Source: Pseudomonas sp. UBA6562
GTDB taxonomy: Bacteria > Pseudomonadota > Gammaproteobacteria > Pseudomonadales > Pseudomonadaceae
NCBI RefSeq assembly: GCF_002434265.1
Contig: NZ_DJJS01000007.1
Span: 244,014 to 308,013 of the forward strand
DNA: 64,000 nt
Direction of reading: 5' to 3'
Shown here piece after piece: positions 44,192-51,454 of the stretch (position 1 is its first letter; the number at the start of each line of letters is the position of its first letter). A program made the position numbers and the translations under genes. The notes under the pieces are model-generated. The model did no database searches. It was not told where the DNA came from and worked only from the letters and a program-made list of their open reading frames with translations.

Positions 44192-44842
44192 ATGTGGAAC
44201 AAATGGTCGAAAACCGCCCTGTTGCTTTCGCCCTTGCTGGCAGTGGCTGGCCTGGTGGCGTGGCATTTGGGTTGGTTCCAGGAAGAGCAGGTGCTGCGCG
44301 GCTATCAATTGGCTGTCGAGGTGGATGGCCAACGCTACGCCACATTCGGCTTGCTGGCGGGCGAAACCGCCATCAGCGAGCGCACCGGACACTTCTTCTG
44401 CCAGATCGACGACCTTGACGAGTTGGTTCAGTTGGCTCAGGGCGACGTCCAACTCAAACCTGGCGGCGACAACCCGTACCTGCAAGGCTCGGTGCGTTAC
44501 CTGGCGGCCCAGCGCTACGTACGCCGCACTAAGCACTATCGCAACGCGGCGCAGAGCGACGCCCGCTACCAGGTGCTGGATGCGCAGGGGCAGATGGTGT
44601 ATCGCTTCATCCCGGACAGCGACGACCCCTATGCGCGGACCCTGGTCAATGTCGGCATGGTGCGCTCCTCGGGTGGGCGCGGCAGCTCGGTAGTCGAAGA
44701 CGAATACCTGGACGCCACACGCCTGCTGCGCGAGAAATTCGGCGTGCGGCTCACGTTCGTCAAGGACGAGGAGGCCAAGCTGGTCACGTTGTCGTTCAAG
44801 CCTGTGGCCCAGGCGCAGGCGCCGGAGTCGCCGACGCCCTGA
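44192..44842 (+). CDS. Membrane-anchored hypothetical protein
   Basis: Protein of 216 residues with one N-terminal TM anchor (about 8-26, ALLLSPLLAVAGLVAWHLGWF) and a soluble, presumably periplasmic domain containing YQLAVEVDGQRYATFGLLAG and VRYLAAQRYVRRTKHYRNA. No family recognised. It is divergent from ppiC and convergent with the DAHP synthase gene (6-base gap). The ATG is preceded by TAGGGAG. Confidence 0.65.
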   Translation: MWNKWSKTALLLSPLLAVAGLVAWHLGWFQEEQVLRGYQLAVEVDGQRYATFGLLAGETAISERTGHFFCQIDDLDELVQLAQGDVQLKPGGDNPYLQGSVRYLAAQRYVRRTKHYRNAAQSDARYQVLDAQGQMVYRFIPDSDDPYARTLVNVGMVRSSGGRGSSVVEDEYLDATRLLREKFGVRLTFVKDEEAKLVTLSFKPVAQAQAPESPTP

Positions 44843-44848
44843 TCGGCC

Positions 44849-45934
44849 TCACAGCCGCTGCGCCGCCTCGCGCAGCAAGCGCTCCGTCGCGTCCCAGCCC
44901 AGGCAACCGTCGGTGATCGACACGCCGTACTGCAAAGCCCCTTTGCCCAGCGACTGCGCGCCTTCGAACAGATGGCCTTCGAGCATCATGCCCACCACCG
45001 AGCGGTCGCCGTCCAGACGCTGGCGCAACACCGCCTCGAACACCGCAGGCTGGCGCGTCGGGTCCTTGCCGCTGTTGGCGTGGCTGCAATCGACCACGAT
45101 CCGCGGCATCAAGCCCGCTTTGTCCAAACCCTGGCGCGCCTGCGTCAAGTGTTCGGCGCTGTAGTTCGGGCCGCTGTGGCCACCGCGCAGCACCAGGTGG
45201 GTATCGGGGTTGCCGAGGGTCTCGACGATGGCCGGATGGCCCTGCGCGTCGATGCCGAAGTGGCGGTGCGGATGGGCGGCGCTGCGCATGGCGTCGCAGG
45301 CGATGGCCACGCCGCCGTCGGTGCCGTTCTTGAAGCCCACGGGCAAGCCCAGACCGCTGACCAGTTCGCGGTGGATCTGCGACTCGGTGGTCCGCGCGCC
45401 GATGGCGGCCCAGCTCAGCAGGTCGTCGAAGTAACCGGCGGCCAAGGGTTGCAGCACCTCGTTGGCCAGCGGCAGGCCACGGTGCAACAGGCCCAGCATC
45501 AACTCGCGCGACAGCGTCAGGCCCGCCTGCATGTCGTCGCTGCCGTCCAGATGCGGATCGTAGGCCAGGCCTTTCCAACCCACGGTGGTGCGTGGTTTTT
45601 CCACGTAGGCGCGCATCACCAGCAGCAGTTTGTCGTCGACCTCGGCGGCCAGCGCTTGCAAGCGCTCGGCGTATTCCAGCGCCGCGCGCGGGTCGTGCAG
45701 CGAGCACGGACCGAGGATCACCAGCAGGCGCTCGTCGCGGCCGTCGAGAATGGCGCGGATGGCGTCGCGGTGCCGGTCGACTTGCATGGCGAGGTCATGG
45801 GGCAGGGGCAGTTGCTGCTTGAGCTGGTGCGTACTGGGCAGGCGGCGGCTGAGGACGCTGTTGGCGGCCTGGGCCTGGGCAGGTTGTTGGGCCTGCGAGG
45901 GGGACTGGGTCAGGGCAAGGGTGGCACGGGGCAT
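44849..45934 (-). CDS. 3-deoxy-7-phosphoheptulonate (DAHP) synthase, class I
   Basis: Enzyme of 361 residues condensing PEP and erythrose 4-phosphate in the first step of the shikimate pathway. Family motifs: LVILGPCSLHDPRAALEYAERL (PEP-site GPCS), MRAYVEKPRTTVGWKGLAYDP, GFKNGTDGG, and IVVDCSHANSGKD (metal-binding His). The ~30-residue N-terminal extension is typical of feedback-regulated AroF/G/H enzymes; which amino acid inhibits it cannot be read. AGGAA precedes the ATG by 8 bases. The long upstream leader encodes an aromatic-rich peptide and a terminator, so expression is probably attenuated. Confidence 0.95.
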   Translation of the reverse strand: MPRATLALTQSPSQAQQPAQAQAANSVLSRRLPSTHQLKQQLPLPHDLAMQVDRHRDAIRAILDGRDERLLVILGPCSLHDPRAALEYAERLQALAAEVDDKLLLVMRAYVEKPRTTVGWKGLAYDPHLDGSDDMQAGLTLSRELMLGLLHRGLPLANEVLQPLAAGYFDDLLSWAAIGARTTESQIHRELVSGLGLPVGFKNGTDGGVAIACDAMRSAAHPHRHFGIDAQGHPAIVETLGNPDTHLVLRGGHSGPNYSAEHLTQARQGLDKAGLMPRIVVDCSHANSGKDPTRQPAVFEAVLRQRLDGDRSVVGMMLEGHLFEGAQSLGKGALQYGVSITDGCLGWDATERLLREAAQRL

Positions 45935-45982
45935 GATGATTTTCCTGAAGCGCGCGGCGGGATCTGGCCCGCGACGTCGGCG

Positions 45983-46132
45983 CTAGTGGTGTGTTCGACA
46001 GGTTGTTCGCAATGTTCGACGCGGGGTCGTGCCACCTGGGACGGACCGATCGGAGGCGGCAGGCTGGCCCGAACGGGATTGGCTAAATCGCCAGGCGAGG
46101 GTGCAAGGGCGGTAATAGTCGACGTGGTGCAT
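45983..46132 (-). CDS. Possible second small ORF in the DAHP synthase leader
   Basis: A 49-codon ORF between the attenuator terminator and the structural gene, with AAGGA 7 bases before its ATG. It begins MHHVDYYRPCTLAWRFSQ, so Tyr-Tyr, Trp and Phe codons again occur close to the N-terminus; the remainder is Arg/Thr-rich and looks non-coding. It ends 48 bases before the DAHP synthase ATG. It may be a second translational sensor or chance. Confidence 0.35.
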   Translation of the reverse strand: MHHVDYYRPCTLAWRFSQSRSGQPAASDRSVPGGTTPRRTLRTTCRTHH

Positions 46133-46170
46133 GGTGGTGTCCTTGAATGGATCGAAATGTGCGGGCCTGA

Positions 46171-46209
46171 AAACGCAAAACCCCCGGGCGGGGGGCCGAC
46201 CGGGGGTTT
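46171..46209 (-). terminator. Intrinsic terminator (attenuator) upstream of DAHP synthase
   Basis: On the minus strand AAACCCCCGG (46209-46200) and CCGGGGGTTT (46187-46178) form a 10-bp stem around a 12-base loop, followed by T-GCG-TTT. It lies between the leader peptide and the structural gene, so readthrough must be regulated. The T-tract is interrupted, so it may be moderately efficient. Confidence 0.75.
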
Positions 46210-46290
46210 GAGTATTCTCATGTTCGGCGGCCCCTCGAGAGTGGGCGCCGTGGTGGGTATCAGCGGCGCCTAGTGGCTAAACCAATACCC
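46192..46290 (-). promoter_or_regulatory. Alternative RNA pairings of the aromatic attenuator
   Basis: Three pairings are visible in the minus-strand RNA. GGGUAU in the Gly-Tyr codons of the leader (46290-46285) can pair with AUACCC (46260-46255). GGCG of 46250-46245 can pair with CGCC near 46227. GGGGCCG (46234-46228) can pair perfectly with CGGCCCC (46198-46192) in the terminator loop, spanning and thus excluding the terminator's 5' arm. This is the layout of a ribosome-stalling attenuator: stalling at Tyr/Trp/Phe codons would free the antiterminator. Confidence 0.55.
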
Positions 46291-46383
46291 GAAGTAATAG
46301 CTGGTGACCGACACGCAACCAGACACCGCCGGACGCTGAAGGCGACCGCTGGCAAGGCTCTGGATGTGAAGGGGTGTGTGCAT
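46270..46383 (-). CDS. Aromatic leader peptide (Tyr-Tyr-Phe-Gly-Tyr-Trp-Phe)
   Basis: A 37-residue ORF starting ATG at 46383, with GGAG 6 bases upstream, and ending TAG at 46270-46272. The C-terminal part reads SYYFGYWFSH (residues 28-37), so six of seven consecutive positions are Tyr, Phe or Trp. It has no other protein features. It lies about 20 bases downstream of a good promoter and about 60 bases upstream of an intrinsic terminator that precedes the DAHP synthase gene. This is the classic arrangement of a leader peptide whose translation reports charged tRNA levels, here for all three products of the pathway. Confidence 0.8.
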   Translation of the reverse strand: MHTPLHIQSLASGRLQRPAVSGCVSVTSYYFGYWFSH

Positions 46384-46406
46384 GTCGTACTCCGTGGATG
46401 GTCTCG

Positions 46407-46436
46407 AGCTTACTGCACCGGTGGGTGGCGATTCAA
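46407..46436 (-). promoter_or_regulatory. Candidate promoter of the DAHP synthase leader transcript
   Basis: On the minus strand TTGAAT (46436-46431) and TAAGCT (46412-46407) are spaced by 18 bases. The transcript would start near 46400, leaving about 17 bases before the leader-peptide ATG, which fits an attenuator leader. Confidence 0.6.
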
Positions 46437-46570
46437 TGGCTGTACCAGGATTTTTCTCACAAATACCGTTGACGTAAATGCAGGTTGAAATCGATTTGGC
46501 CTGTATGCGAAAGGAGCTTATTCGGCGTTAGGGACTGTCGGCATGCGTTGGAAATCCGGCAATTTGTTCT

Positions 46571-46663
46571 GCGGCACTGGGAAGGGCTCGGGGTGCAGGA
46601 GCGCTTATCGCTTGCCCTCTGGCGGCCCAACCAGGGAGCGCGCGAAGTGCCGCAAATTTTTTT
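46571..46663 (+). ncRNA. Candidate structured small RNA ending in a T-tract
   Basis: A closing stem GCGGCAC/GTGCCGC encloses an inner CTGG/CCAG hairpin (about 46619-46634) and is followed by seven Ts (46657-46663). The upstream -10 element is poor (GATTTG after TTGACG), so the 5' end is unknown. Purely structural evidence. Confidence 0.25.
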
Positions 46664-46745
46664 GCTTGCCATGGTTTTGCGACATCCTCTTCACGGCATT
46701 TTCACCTATGGCTAGGCATAGTGAAGCCACATCCGTGAAACACTT

Positions 46746-46774
46746 AGCCCGCCCTCCCCAGCGGGCTTTTCTTT
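46746..46774 (+). terminator. Intrinsic terminator in the intergenic region
   Basis: AGCCCGC (46746-46752), loop CCTCCCCA, GCGGGCT (46761-46767), then TTTCTTTG. A well-formed plus-strand terminator although no plus-strand gene precedes it, which supports an unannotated transcript upstream. Confidence 0.65.
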
Positions 46775-46872
46775 GCCTGGCGTTTACGATCAGGGCTGAT
46801 TCTCCACTGCCTACGTTGCGCCAAGCGAAACGACTCACATAGCATGCTCAGGATTTTCTACAGGGAACTACA

Positions 46873-47436
46873 GTGGACGTCCTCAGCACCTATCTCCCCG
46901 TCCTGGCCCCAATCGCCATGGCCCTGGGCCTGTATGGCCTGATCCGTTGCATCGGCCGGGTACGGCGCCTGATTTTCCCCACGCTCAGCGTCCGGTTCCC
47001 GGCCAGTGCCCAGCCGCTGACCGTCGACATTCCGCAGCCTGGCCGTTATGTGATCAGCGTGGTCATTCCGCCCATGACCTTTCTCACGGGCGTAGCGCAC
47101 TTCTCCGCCAAATTCCGAGTCGTGGCCTTGCCAGACGGCGCTGCTCTGGACTACCGGTCCTATGGCCGCTCCCTGATGCACCTATTCCAGGTGGATAGGA
47201 CCGACATGTCGGGAAGGAAGTCGATGCCGCTCGGCGCGTTCGACTGTACGGCGCCCGGTGAAGTCGCCATCACCTGCCTGAACCCGGAGAGCATCCGCAC
47301 CGATTACACGCTGGAAGTGTCCCCGTACGTGCCGCCGTTGAAGCTGCTCGCTGTGGTTCTGCTGACGATCGCCTCGGCGGGTATGACCATCGGCGGGTTC
47401 GTGCTTTCGATCCTGGCATGGAGCGGAAGTCTTTGA
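46873..47436 (+). CDS. Hypothetical two-TM membrane protein
   Basis: Protein of 187 residues, not recognised. TM helices lie near residues 7-25 and 156-182. Between them is a basic juxtamembrane stretch (RCIGRVRRLIF), then a beta-rich domain with VDIPQPGRYVISVVIPP and GEVAITCLNPESIRTDY, which reads like an Ig-like/sandwich fold. The start is GTG, with AGGGA about 7 bases upstream. Its stop lies within the next gene (19-base overlap), so the two are translationally coupled. Confidence 0.6.
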   Translation: MDVLSTYLPVLAPIAMALGLYGLIRCIGRVRRLIFPTLSVRFPASAQPLTVDIPQPGRYVISVVIPPMTFLTGVAHFSAKFRVVALPDGAALDYRSYGRSLMHLFQVDRTDMSGRKSMPLGAFDCTAPGEVAITCLNPESIRTDYTLEVSPYVPPLKLLAVVLLTIASAGMTIGGFVLSILAWSGSL

Positions 47437-48041
47437 GTGTCGTCTCTTCAGCGGCGCCTTCGAACCCACATCGGATGGGCCAGGCATTACACCTGATCGA
47501 CCTGGAGGCCTATTCCAGATCCTCTCGATGGGTCGGGCATTTCGATGCGAAACAGGGTTCGAACCGCAGGGCGGCGGCGCAGGCCGCCAATGAGCGCTTG
47601 CTCGATTACCTGGCGCGCCATCCTCAGCCCCTCACGGTGATTACCTCGCTGGTCACGCGGCATACCGAGAAGCAGTTGCGGGGGCTTGGATACAAGGCCG
47701 GCGAAGCCCGCAACCTTTACGCACAAGCCGTCAACCGTGGGGGGCTTATCACTTGCCTGGGCTCATCCCCAGCATGCGCAGAGACGGGCCTGCGCCACGT
47801 CCCGGTACCCGACCATGGGCTGGAAGGGCTGCTGACGGTGACTTATTCGATCATGGCGATGAATGTGTTGCATGGCGGTTTTCAAGGGCATTTCTTCGTC
47901 GCCTTCGAACACAGTGGGCTGGTGGTCTACCCCCATGACGATTGCGGTTACGGGGTTTTCGAAGGCCACGATCACGCCGCGAGCCAGACGTTTCTAGCCG
48001 GCGTGGATGCCGAACGTTTCGACCTGTTCGTGAACAGGTAA
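47418..48041 (+). CDS. Hypothetical soluble protein paired with the two-TM protein
   Basis: Protein of up to 207 residues, not recognised. It has no signal peptide. The C-terminal half carries GGFQGHFFVAFEHSGLVVYP, HDDCGYGVFEGHDH and FDLFVNR, with several His, Asp and Cys residues that could form a metal or catalytic site. The start is uncertain: ATG 47418 overlaps the upstream gene; ATG 47475 (MGQALHLIDLEAYSR) is also plausible. The tight pairing suggests a two-component functional unit. Confidence 0.6.
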   Translation: MERKSLSVVSSAAPSNPHRMGQALHLIDLEAYSRSSRWVGHFDAKQGSNRRAAAQAANERLLDYLARHPQPLTVITSLVTRHTEKQLRGLGYKAGEARNLYAQAVNRGGLITCLGSSPACAETGLRHVPVPDHGLEGLLTVTYSIMAMNVLHGGFQGHFFVAFEHSGLVVYPHDDCGYGVFEGHDHAASQTFLAGVDAERFDLFVNR

Positions 48042-48057
48042 GGCTCCGGCGCCCCGG

Positions 48058-48762
48058 TCAAATCACCTTCACCGCCCGCCCGATGAATTGGATCGGCCCG
48101 GTCGGCCGCCCGGTCGGCGAGCCGCCGGCCTGTTCCAGCGTCAGTTCGAACAGCTGGTCGGCCTCCAGCGGCGGCAAGCGCTCCACCGGCACCTGGGCCC
48201 GCTCGCCCGGCTGCACCAGGCCCAACGACACCGGCGCCTTCCACCGGTCCACCTTGGTCCAGAACTGCAGCACCTTGCCAGCGGGTACCTGCACCGTTTC
48301 CAGTGGAATCAGCTGCAGGGCGCGCGTGTTGCTGGCCTGTACCACCCAACCGGCCGCGCGGTCGCTGGGCGCTGCGAGCACCACCACATAGGTGGTCGGT
48401 GCAGGCGACGAAAACCACAGCATCACCGCCAGCAGCGCGCTGGTGAAGGCGCCCGCACCGGCCAGGCCTTGCCACAGCACCAGACGCTGCCACCAGCGCG
48501 GTGTCTGGGCGGGCGGGGCAAAGCCATCGACGCTGCGGGCGATCCGTTCCCAGACCGCGGCCCTGGGCGTGACGGGTGGGGCGAGGGCGTCCAGCGCCTG
48601 CAGGCGCGTCTGCCAGGCTTCGACCGCCTCGCGCAGGGGCTGGTCATGGTCGAGGCGGCTGGCCACCACTGCGCGCTGCGCGCCGGGCAGGGTGCCCAGC
48701 ACGTATTCGCCCGCCAGCTGGTCGAGGTCGTCCGGACGTTCGGAGTCGGTTTCACGGTTCAT
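48058..48762 (-). CDS. RskA-type anti-sigma factor
   Basis: Protein of 234 residues: an N-terminal anti-sigma domain (LAGEYVLGTLPGAQRAVVASRL; zinc-free RskA/ASD type), a single TM helix (about 95-116, AFTSALLAVMLWF) and a periplasmic RskA domain (YVVVLAAPSDRAAGWVVQAS to FELTLEQAGGSPTGRP). It should hold the co-encoded ECF sigma factor at the membrane until a periplasmic signal triggers release. The start at 48762 overlaps the sigma stop (ATGA). Confidence 0.9.
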   Translation of the reverse strand: MNRETDSERPDDLDQLAGEYVLGTLPGAQRAVVASRLDHDQPLREAVEAWQTRLQALDALAPPVTPRAAVWERIARSVDGFAPPAQTPRWWQRLVLWQGLAGAGAFTSALLAVMLWFSSPAPTTYVVVLAAPSDRAAGWVVQASNTRALQLIPLETVQVPAGKVLQFWTKVDRWKAPVSLGLVQPGERAQVPVERLPPLEADQLFELTLEQAGGSPTGRPTGPIQFIGRAVKVI

Positions 48763-49409
48763 CCCATGCACTCCCGCAGCGCGCTCAGGCTGCGTTTGAT
48801 CCAGGCCTTGACGGTACCCAGCGGGGCATCCATCAACTGGGCGATCTGACGGTGGCTGCACCCTTCGACATAGGCATGCAACACACAGGCACGGCGCACC
48901 GGGTCGAGCGCGTCCAGGCAGTGGTAGATGCGCCCCGAGGCGAGGTGCGTGTCGAGCGTCTGCCAGTGCTCGGCGTCCGTGCGCAAGCTGTCGAGCTGGT
49001 CGGTGTCCAGCGGGGTGTCGCGCTGCCCGTCGCGCACGTGGTTCAACGCCAAGTGGCGAACCACGCTGTAGATCCAGCCGCGCGCCGAACCACGGCTGGC
49101 GTCAAAGCTGCCGGCGCGGGTCCAGATGCGTACGAAGCCGTCGTGCAGGACGTCTTCGGCGCTGGCGGTGTCGCGCGTGATGCGCCGGGCCACGCCCAGC
49201 AGACGCGCGCCTTCGTGGTCGTACAGGGCCTGCAGGGCGCGGCGTTCGCCACGGGCGCAGGCCTGCAGGCAATGCTGGAAATCGAAAGGGGCGGCGGGCT
49301 CGCTCAAGGTAGGTTCGGTCCTGGTCGTCGCGGGCAGTCGTGGAAACGGTTGCTGCTCAGGGTAGACCAGCGCTGGCGATCTGCCTGCCCGGCCGACGCG
49401 GACAGGCAT
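48759..49409 (-). CDS. ECF sigma factor, SigK/RskA-associated type
   Basis: ECF sigma factor with region 2 (LYDHEGARLLGVARRI, ASAEDVLHDGFVRIWTRAGSF) and region 4 (LDALDPVRRACVLHAYVEGCSHRQIAQLMDAPLGTVKAWIKRSL). The frame gives 216 residues from ATG 49409; a TTG at 49307 would give 183 residues beginning MSEPAAPFDF and looks closer to usual family length, but neither start has a strong ribosome-binding site. It is coupled to its RskA anti-sigma factor and follows a DUF3455 gene, probably a member of its own regulon. Confidence 0.88.
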   Translation of the reverse strand: MPVRVGRAGRSPALVYPEQQPFPRLPATTRTEPTLSEPAAPFDFQHCLQACARGERRALQALYDHEGARLLGVARRITRDTASAEDVLHDGFVRIWTRAGSFDASRGSARGWIYSVVRHLALNHVRDGQRDTPLDTDQLDSLRTDAEHWQTLDTHLASGRIYHCLDALDPVRRACVLHAYVEGCSHRQIAQLMDAPLGTVKAWIKRSLSALRECMG

Positions 49410-49453
49410 TCGCTCGGCACGTCAGAGGGGTGCGTGCAACTCTGTGCGGCCGG

Positions 49454-49987
49454 TCACTGGTCTGCCCAGAAGAGGTAGTCGGCCTGGTACTCGACCACCT
49501 GCTTTTCGCCCTTGTTCTGCGCCGTGCAGGCACTGGCCGGTGCGACACCGCCGCGGGTCGCCAGGCGTTGCACGTAGCGCACCGGCTGCATGGCGCCCTT
49601 GCCCTCGGCCGGGTTGGCCTTGACCAGCTGATAGGGAATGTCGCCTGTGCCGGCTGGGGCGATGGCCACCTGGGTGCCGGTGATGCTCGAGCCGTCGTTG
49701 GCCTTCCAGGTGGCGGGTGGGCCGAAGTATTCGCCGACCGGGTTGCCGCTACGGTCCTTGAGGGCGGCCTTGGGGCCCGCGAAGAACCACTCGGTCTGGC
49801 CGGGGGCGCCGGCCTTGTCGCGGCATTCGTAGGTGATGTCGCCGACCCCGGTGGTCTTGAGCACCATGGCGTGTCCGGGCGGCACGGCGACGGCCGCCGG
49901 CACCGAGGTCTGGGCCTGGGCGGCGGGTAGGGCGATGCCCAGCGACAGGCCGCCAACGAGCAGCAGGGATGCAGGTTTGAAGGTCAT
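49454..49987 (-). CDS. DUF3455 secreted protein
   Basis: Protein of 177 residues with a signal peptide (cleavage AQA-QTSVPA). The mature part matches DUF3455: VPPGHAMVLKTTGVGDITYEC, GPPATWKANDGSSITG, and a conserved C-terminal pair of cysteines with YLFWADQ. Function unknown; genes of this family commonly accompany ECF sigma/RskA pairs. AAGGAG precedes the ATG. It is the first gene of the operon and lies 44 bases upstream of the sigma frame. Confidence 0.85.
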   Translation of the reverse strand: MTFKPASLLLVGGLSLGIALPAAQAQTSVPAAVAVPPGHAMVLKTTGVGDITYECRDKAGAPGQTEWFFAGPKAALKDRSGNPVGEYFGPPATWKANDGSSITGTQVAIAPAGTGDIPYQLVKANPAEGKGAMQPVRYVQRLATRGGVAPASACTAQNKGEKQVVEYQADYLFWADQ

Positions 49988-50064
49988 GGTGAATCTCCTT
50001 GAGGGGCGACCGGCAGCTCATCCACCGGCGCTTGGGCATGCGCCTGAGCACGCTGCCTGTAGGG

Positions 50065-50093
50065 GATACCCGCCAGGATGAAATCTGGATGCA
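50065..50093 (-). promoter_or_regulatory. Candidate ECF-type promoter of the DUF3455-sigma operon
   Basis: On the minus strand TGCATCC (50093-50087) and GGTATC (50070-50065) are separated by 16 bases, about 80 bases upstream of DUF3455. This spacing and the CC-ended -35 resemble ECF promoters, so autoregulation is plausible. Confidence 0.4.
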
Positions 50094-50200
50094 GGCACGG
50101 AGAAAAAAACCTTCGCCCACGGTCAGAGCCTGTGCTTCGACCTGCCGCGCCTTGCGCTGGCGGGCCACCTTTTCCCCTTGGCCTTCTCCGAGCCTCGCCC

Positions 50201-51454
50201 ATGCCCGCAATCGACCCCGCCGTCGCCATCTGGACCCTTTCCGCCGTTGCCACCGCTGCCGTCATCCTGCGCCCCTGGCGCGTACCGGAATGGGTCTGGG
50301 CGGTGGGCGGTGCCGTACTGCTGACGCTGTTGGGGCTGATCCCGCTGAAGACGACCCTGGCGGCCGTGGCCGAGGGCCGCGATGTGTACCTGTTCCTGGT
50401 CGGCATGATGGTGCTCGCCGAGCTGTCGCGGCAGCAGGGCCTGTTCGATTGGCTGGCGATGTACGCGGTGCGCCATGCCAAGGGCTCGGGCCAGCGCTTG
50501 TTCGACCTGGTGTTTCTGGTCGGCACGCTGGTGACCGTGCTGCTGTCCAACGACGCCACCGCCGTGGTGCTGACGCCTGCGGTGTACGCCGCGTGCCGTG
50601 CGGCCAAGGCGGAGCCGCTGCCGTACCTGTTCATCTGCGCCTTCATCGCCAACGCCGCGAGTTTCGTCCTGCCGATCTCCAACCCAGCCAACCTGGTGGT
50701 GTTCGGCGCGCAGATGCCACCGTTGCTCGACTGGCTGCGCCTGTTCGGCCTGCCGTCGCTGGCGGCCATCGCCTTGACCTATCTGGTGTTGCGCCTGGCC
50801 GTGCGGCGTCAGGTGGTGCGGCCCCTGGCCACGCGCATCGAGGTGCAGCCCCTGTCCCGCGGTGGCCGCTTGAGCGCCATCGGTATCGGTGCCACGGCGC
50901 TGGTGCTGCTGTTGGCATCGGCCATGGGCTGGGAGCTCGGCCTGCCGACCTTCTGCGCAGGGCTGGCCACCGCCACGTTGATCCATGTGCTCGAACGGCG
51001 CTCGCCGATGCCGGTGCTCAAGCACGTGGCCTGGGGCGTGCTGCCGCTGGTGGCGGGGCTGTTCGTGCTGGTCGAGGCGGTGGCGCAGACGGGTGTCGTC
51101 GAGCGCCTGGCCCTGGCCTTGCAAACCCTGGCGCAGCATTCCCAAGCACAGGCCAGTTGGACCGCCGGCGTGCTGGCGGCCATCGCCGGCAACCTGATGA
51201 ACAACCTGCCGACCGGGCTGATCGCCGGGTCCATGGGCCAGTTGGCGGAGTTGCCCAGCCGGACCACCGCCGCGTTGCTGATCGGGGTGGACCTCGGCCC
51301 GAACCTGTCGATCACAGGTTCTCTGGCCACCTTGCTGTGGCTGGTGGCGATCCGTCGCGAAGGCGAGCAGGTCAGCGCCTGGGGCTTCATGCGCCTGGGC
51401 CTGCTGGTGATGCCGCCGGCACTGGTCGCGGCGTTGCTGCTGTTGCAGCTGTAA
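50201..51454 (+). CDS. ArsB/SLC13-like anion permease
   Basis: Membrane protein of 417 residues with about 11 hydrophobic segments. Two repeated halves each contain an ion-transporter-type element: LLSNDATAVVLTPAVYA and IAGNLMNNLPTGLIAG. This symmetry and the VPEWVWAVGGAVLLTLLGLI start match the ArsB/ArsB-like and NhaD/CitM superfamily. The substrate may be arsenite or another oxyanion or carboxylate. No arsR, arsC or arsH is adjacent, so a pure arsenic role is uncertain. Confidence 0.8.
   Translation: MPAIDPAVAIWTLSAVATAAVILRPWRVPEWVWAVGGAVLLTLLGLIPLKTTLAAVAEGRDVYLFLVGMMVLAELSRQQGLFDWLAMYAVRHAKGSGQRLFDLVFLVGTLVTVLLSNDATAVVLTPAVYAACRAAKAEPLPYLFICAFIANAASFVLPISNPANLVVFGAQMPPLLDWLRLFGLPSLAAIALTYLVLRLAVRRQVVRPLATRIEVQPLSRGGRLSAIGIGATALVLLLASAMGWELGLPTFCAGLATATLIHVLERRSPMPVLKHVAWGVLPLVAGLFVLVEAVAQTGVVERLALALQTLAQHSQAQASWTAGVLAAIAGNLMNNLPTGLIAGSMGQLAELPSRTTAALLIGVDLGPNLSITGSLATLLWLVAIRREGEQVSAWGFMRLGLLVMPPALVAALLLLQL

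Larger units (their letters stand above)
46384..46872. other. 489-base intergenic region with possible small RNA
   Basis: No convincing protein gene. The left edge holds the leader promoter (minus). On the plus strand there is a TTGACG at 46469-46474, and GCGGCAC (46571-46577) is complementary to GTGCCGC (46647-46653) just before AAATTTTTTT. A second hairpin terminator lies at 46746-46774. The region is AT-richer than its flanks. One or two small plus-strand RNAs are possible. Confidence 0.4.

Noticed and set aside
46485..46842. Short plus-strand ORFs in the intergenic region (76 and 99 codons)
   Set aside because: No ribosome-binding sites in register, no families, and the frames cross the hairpin terminator.
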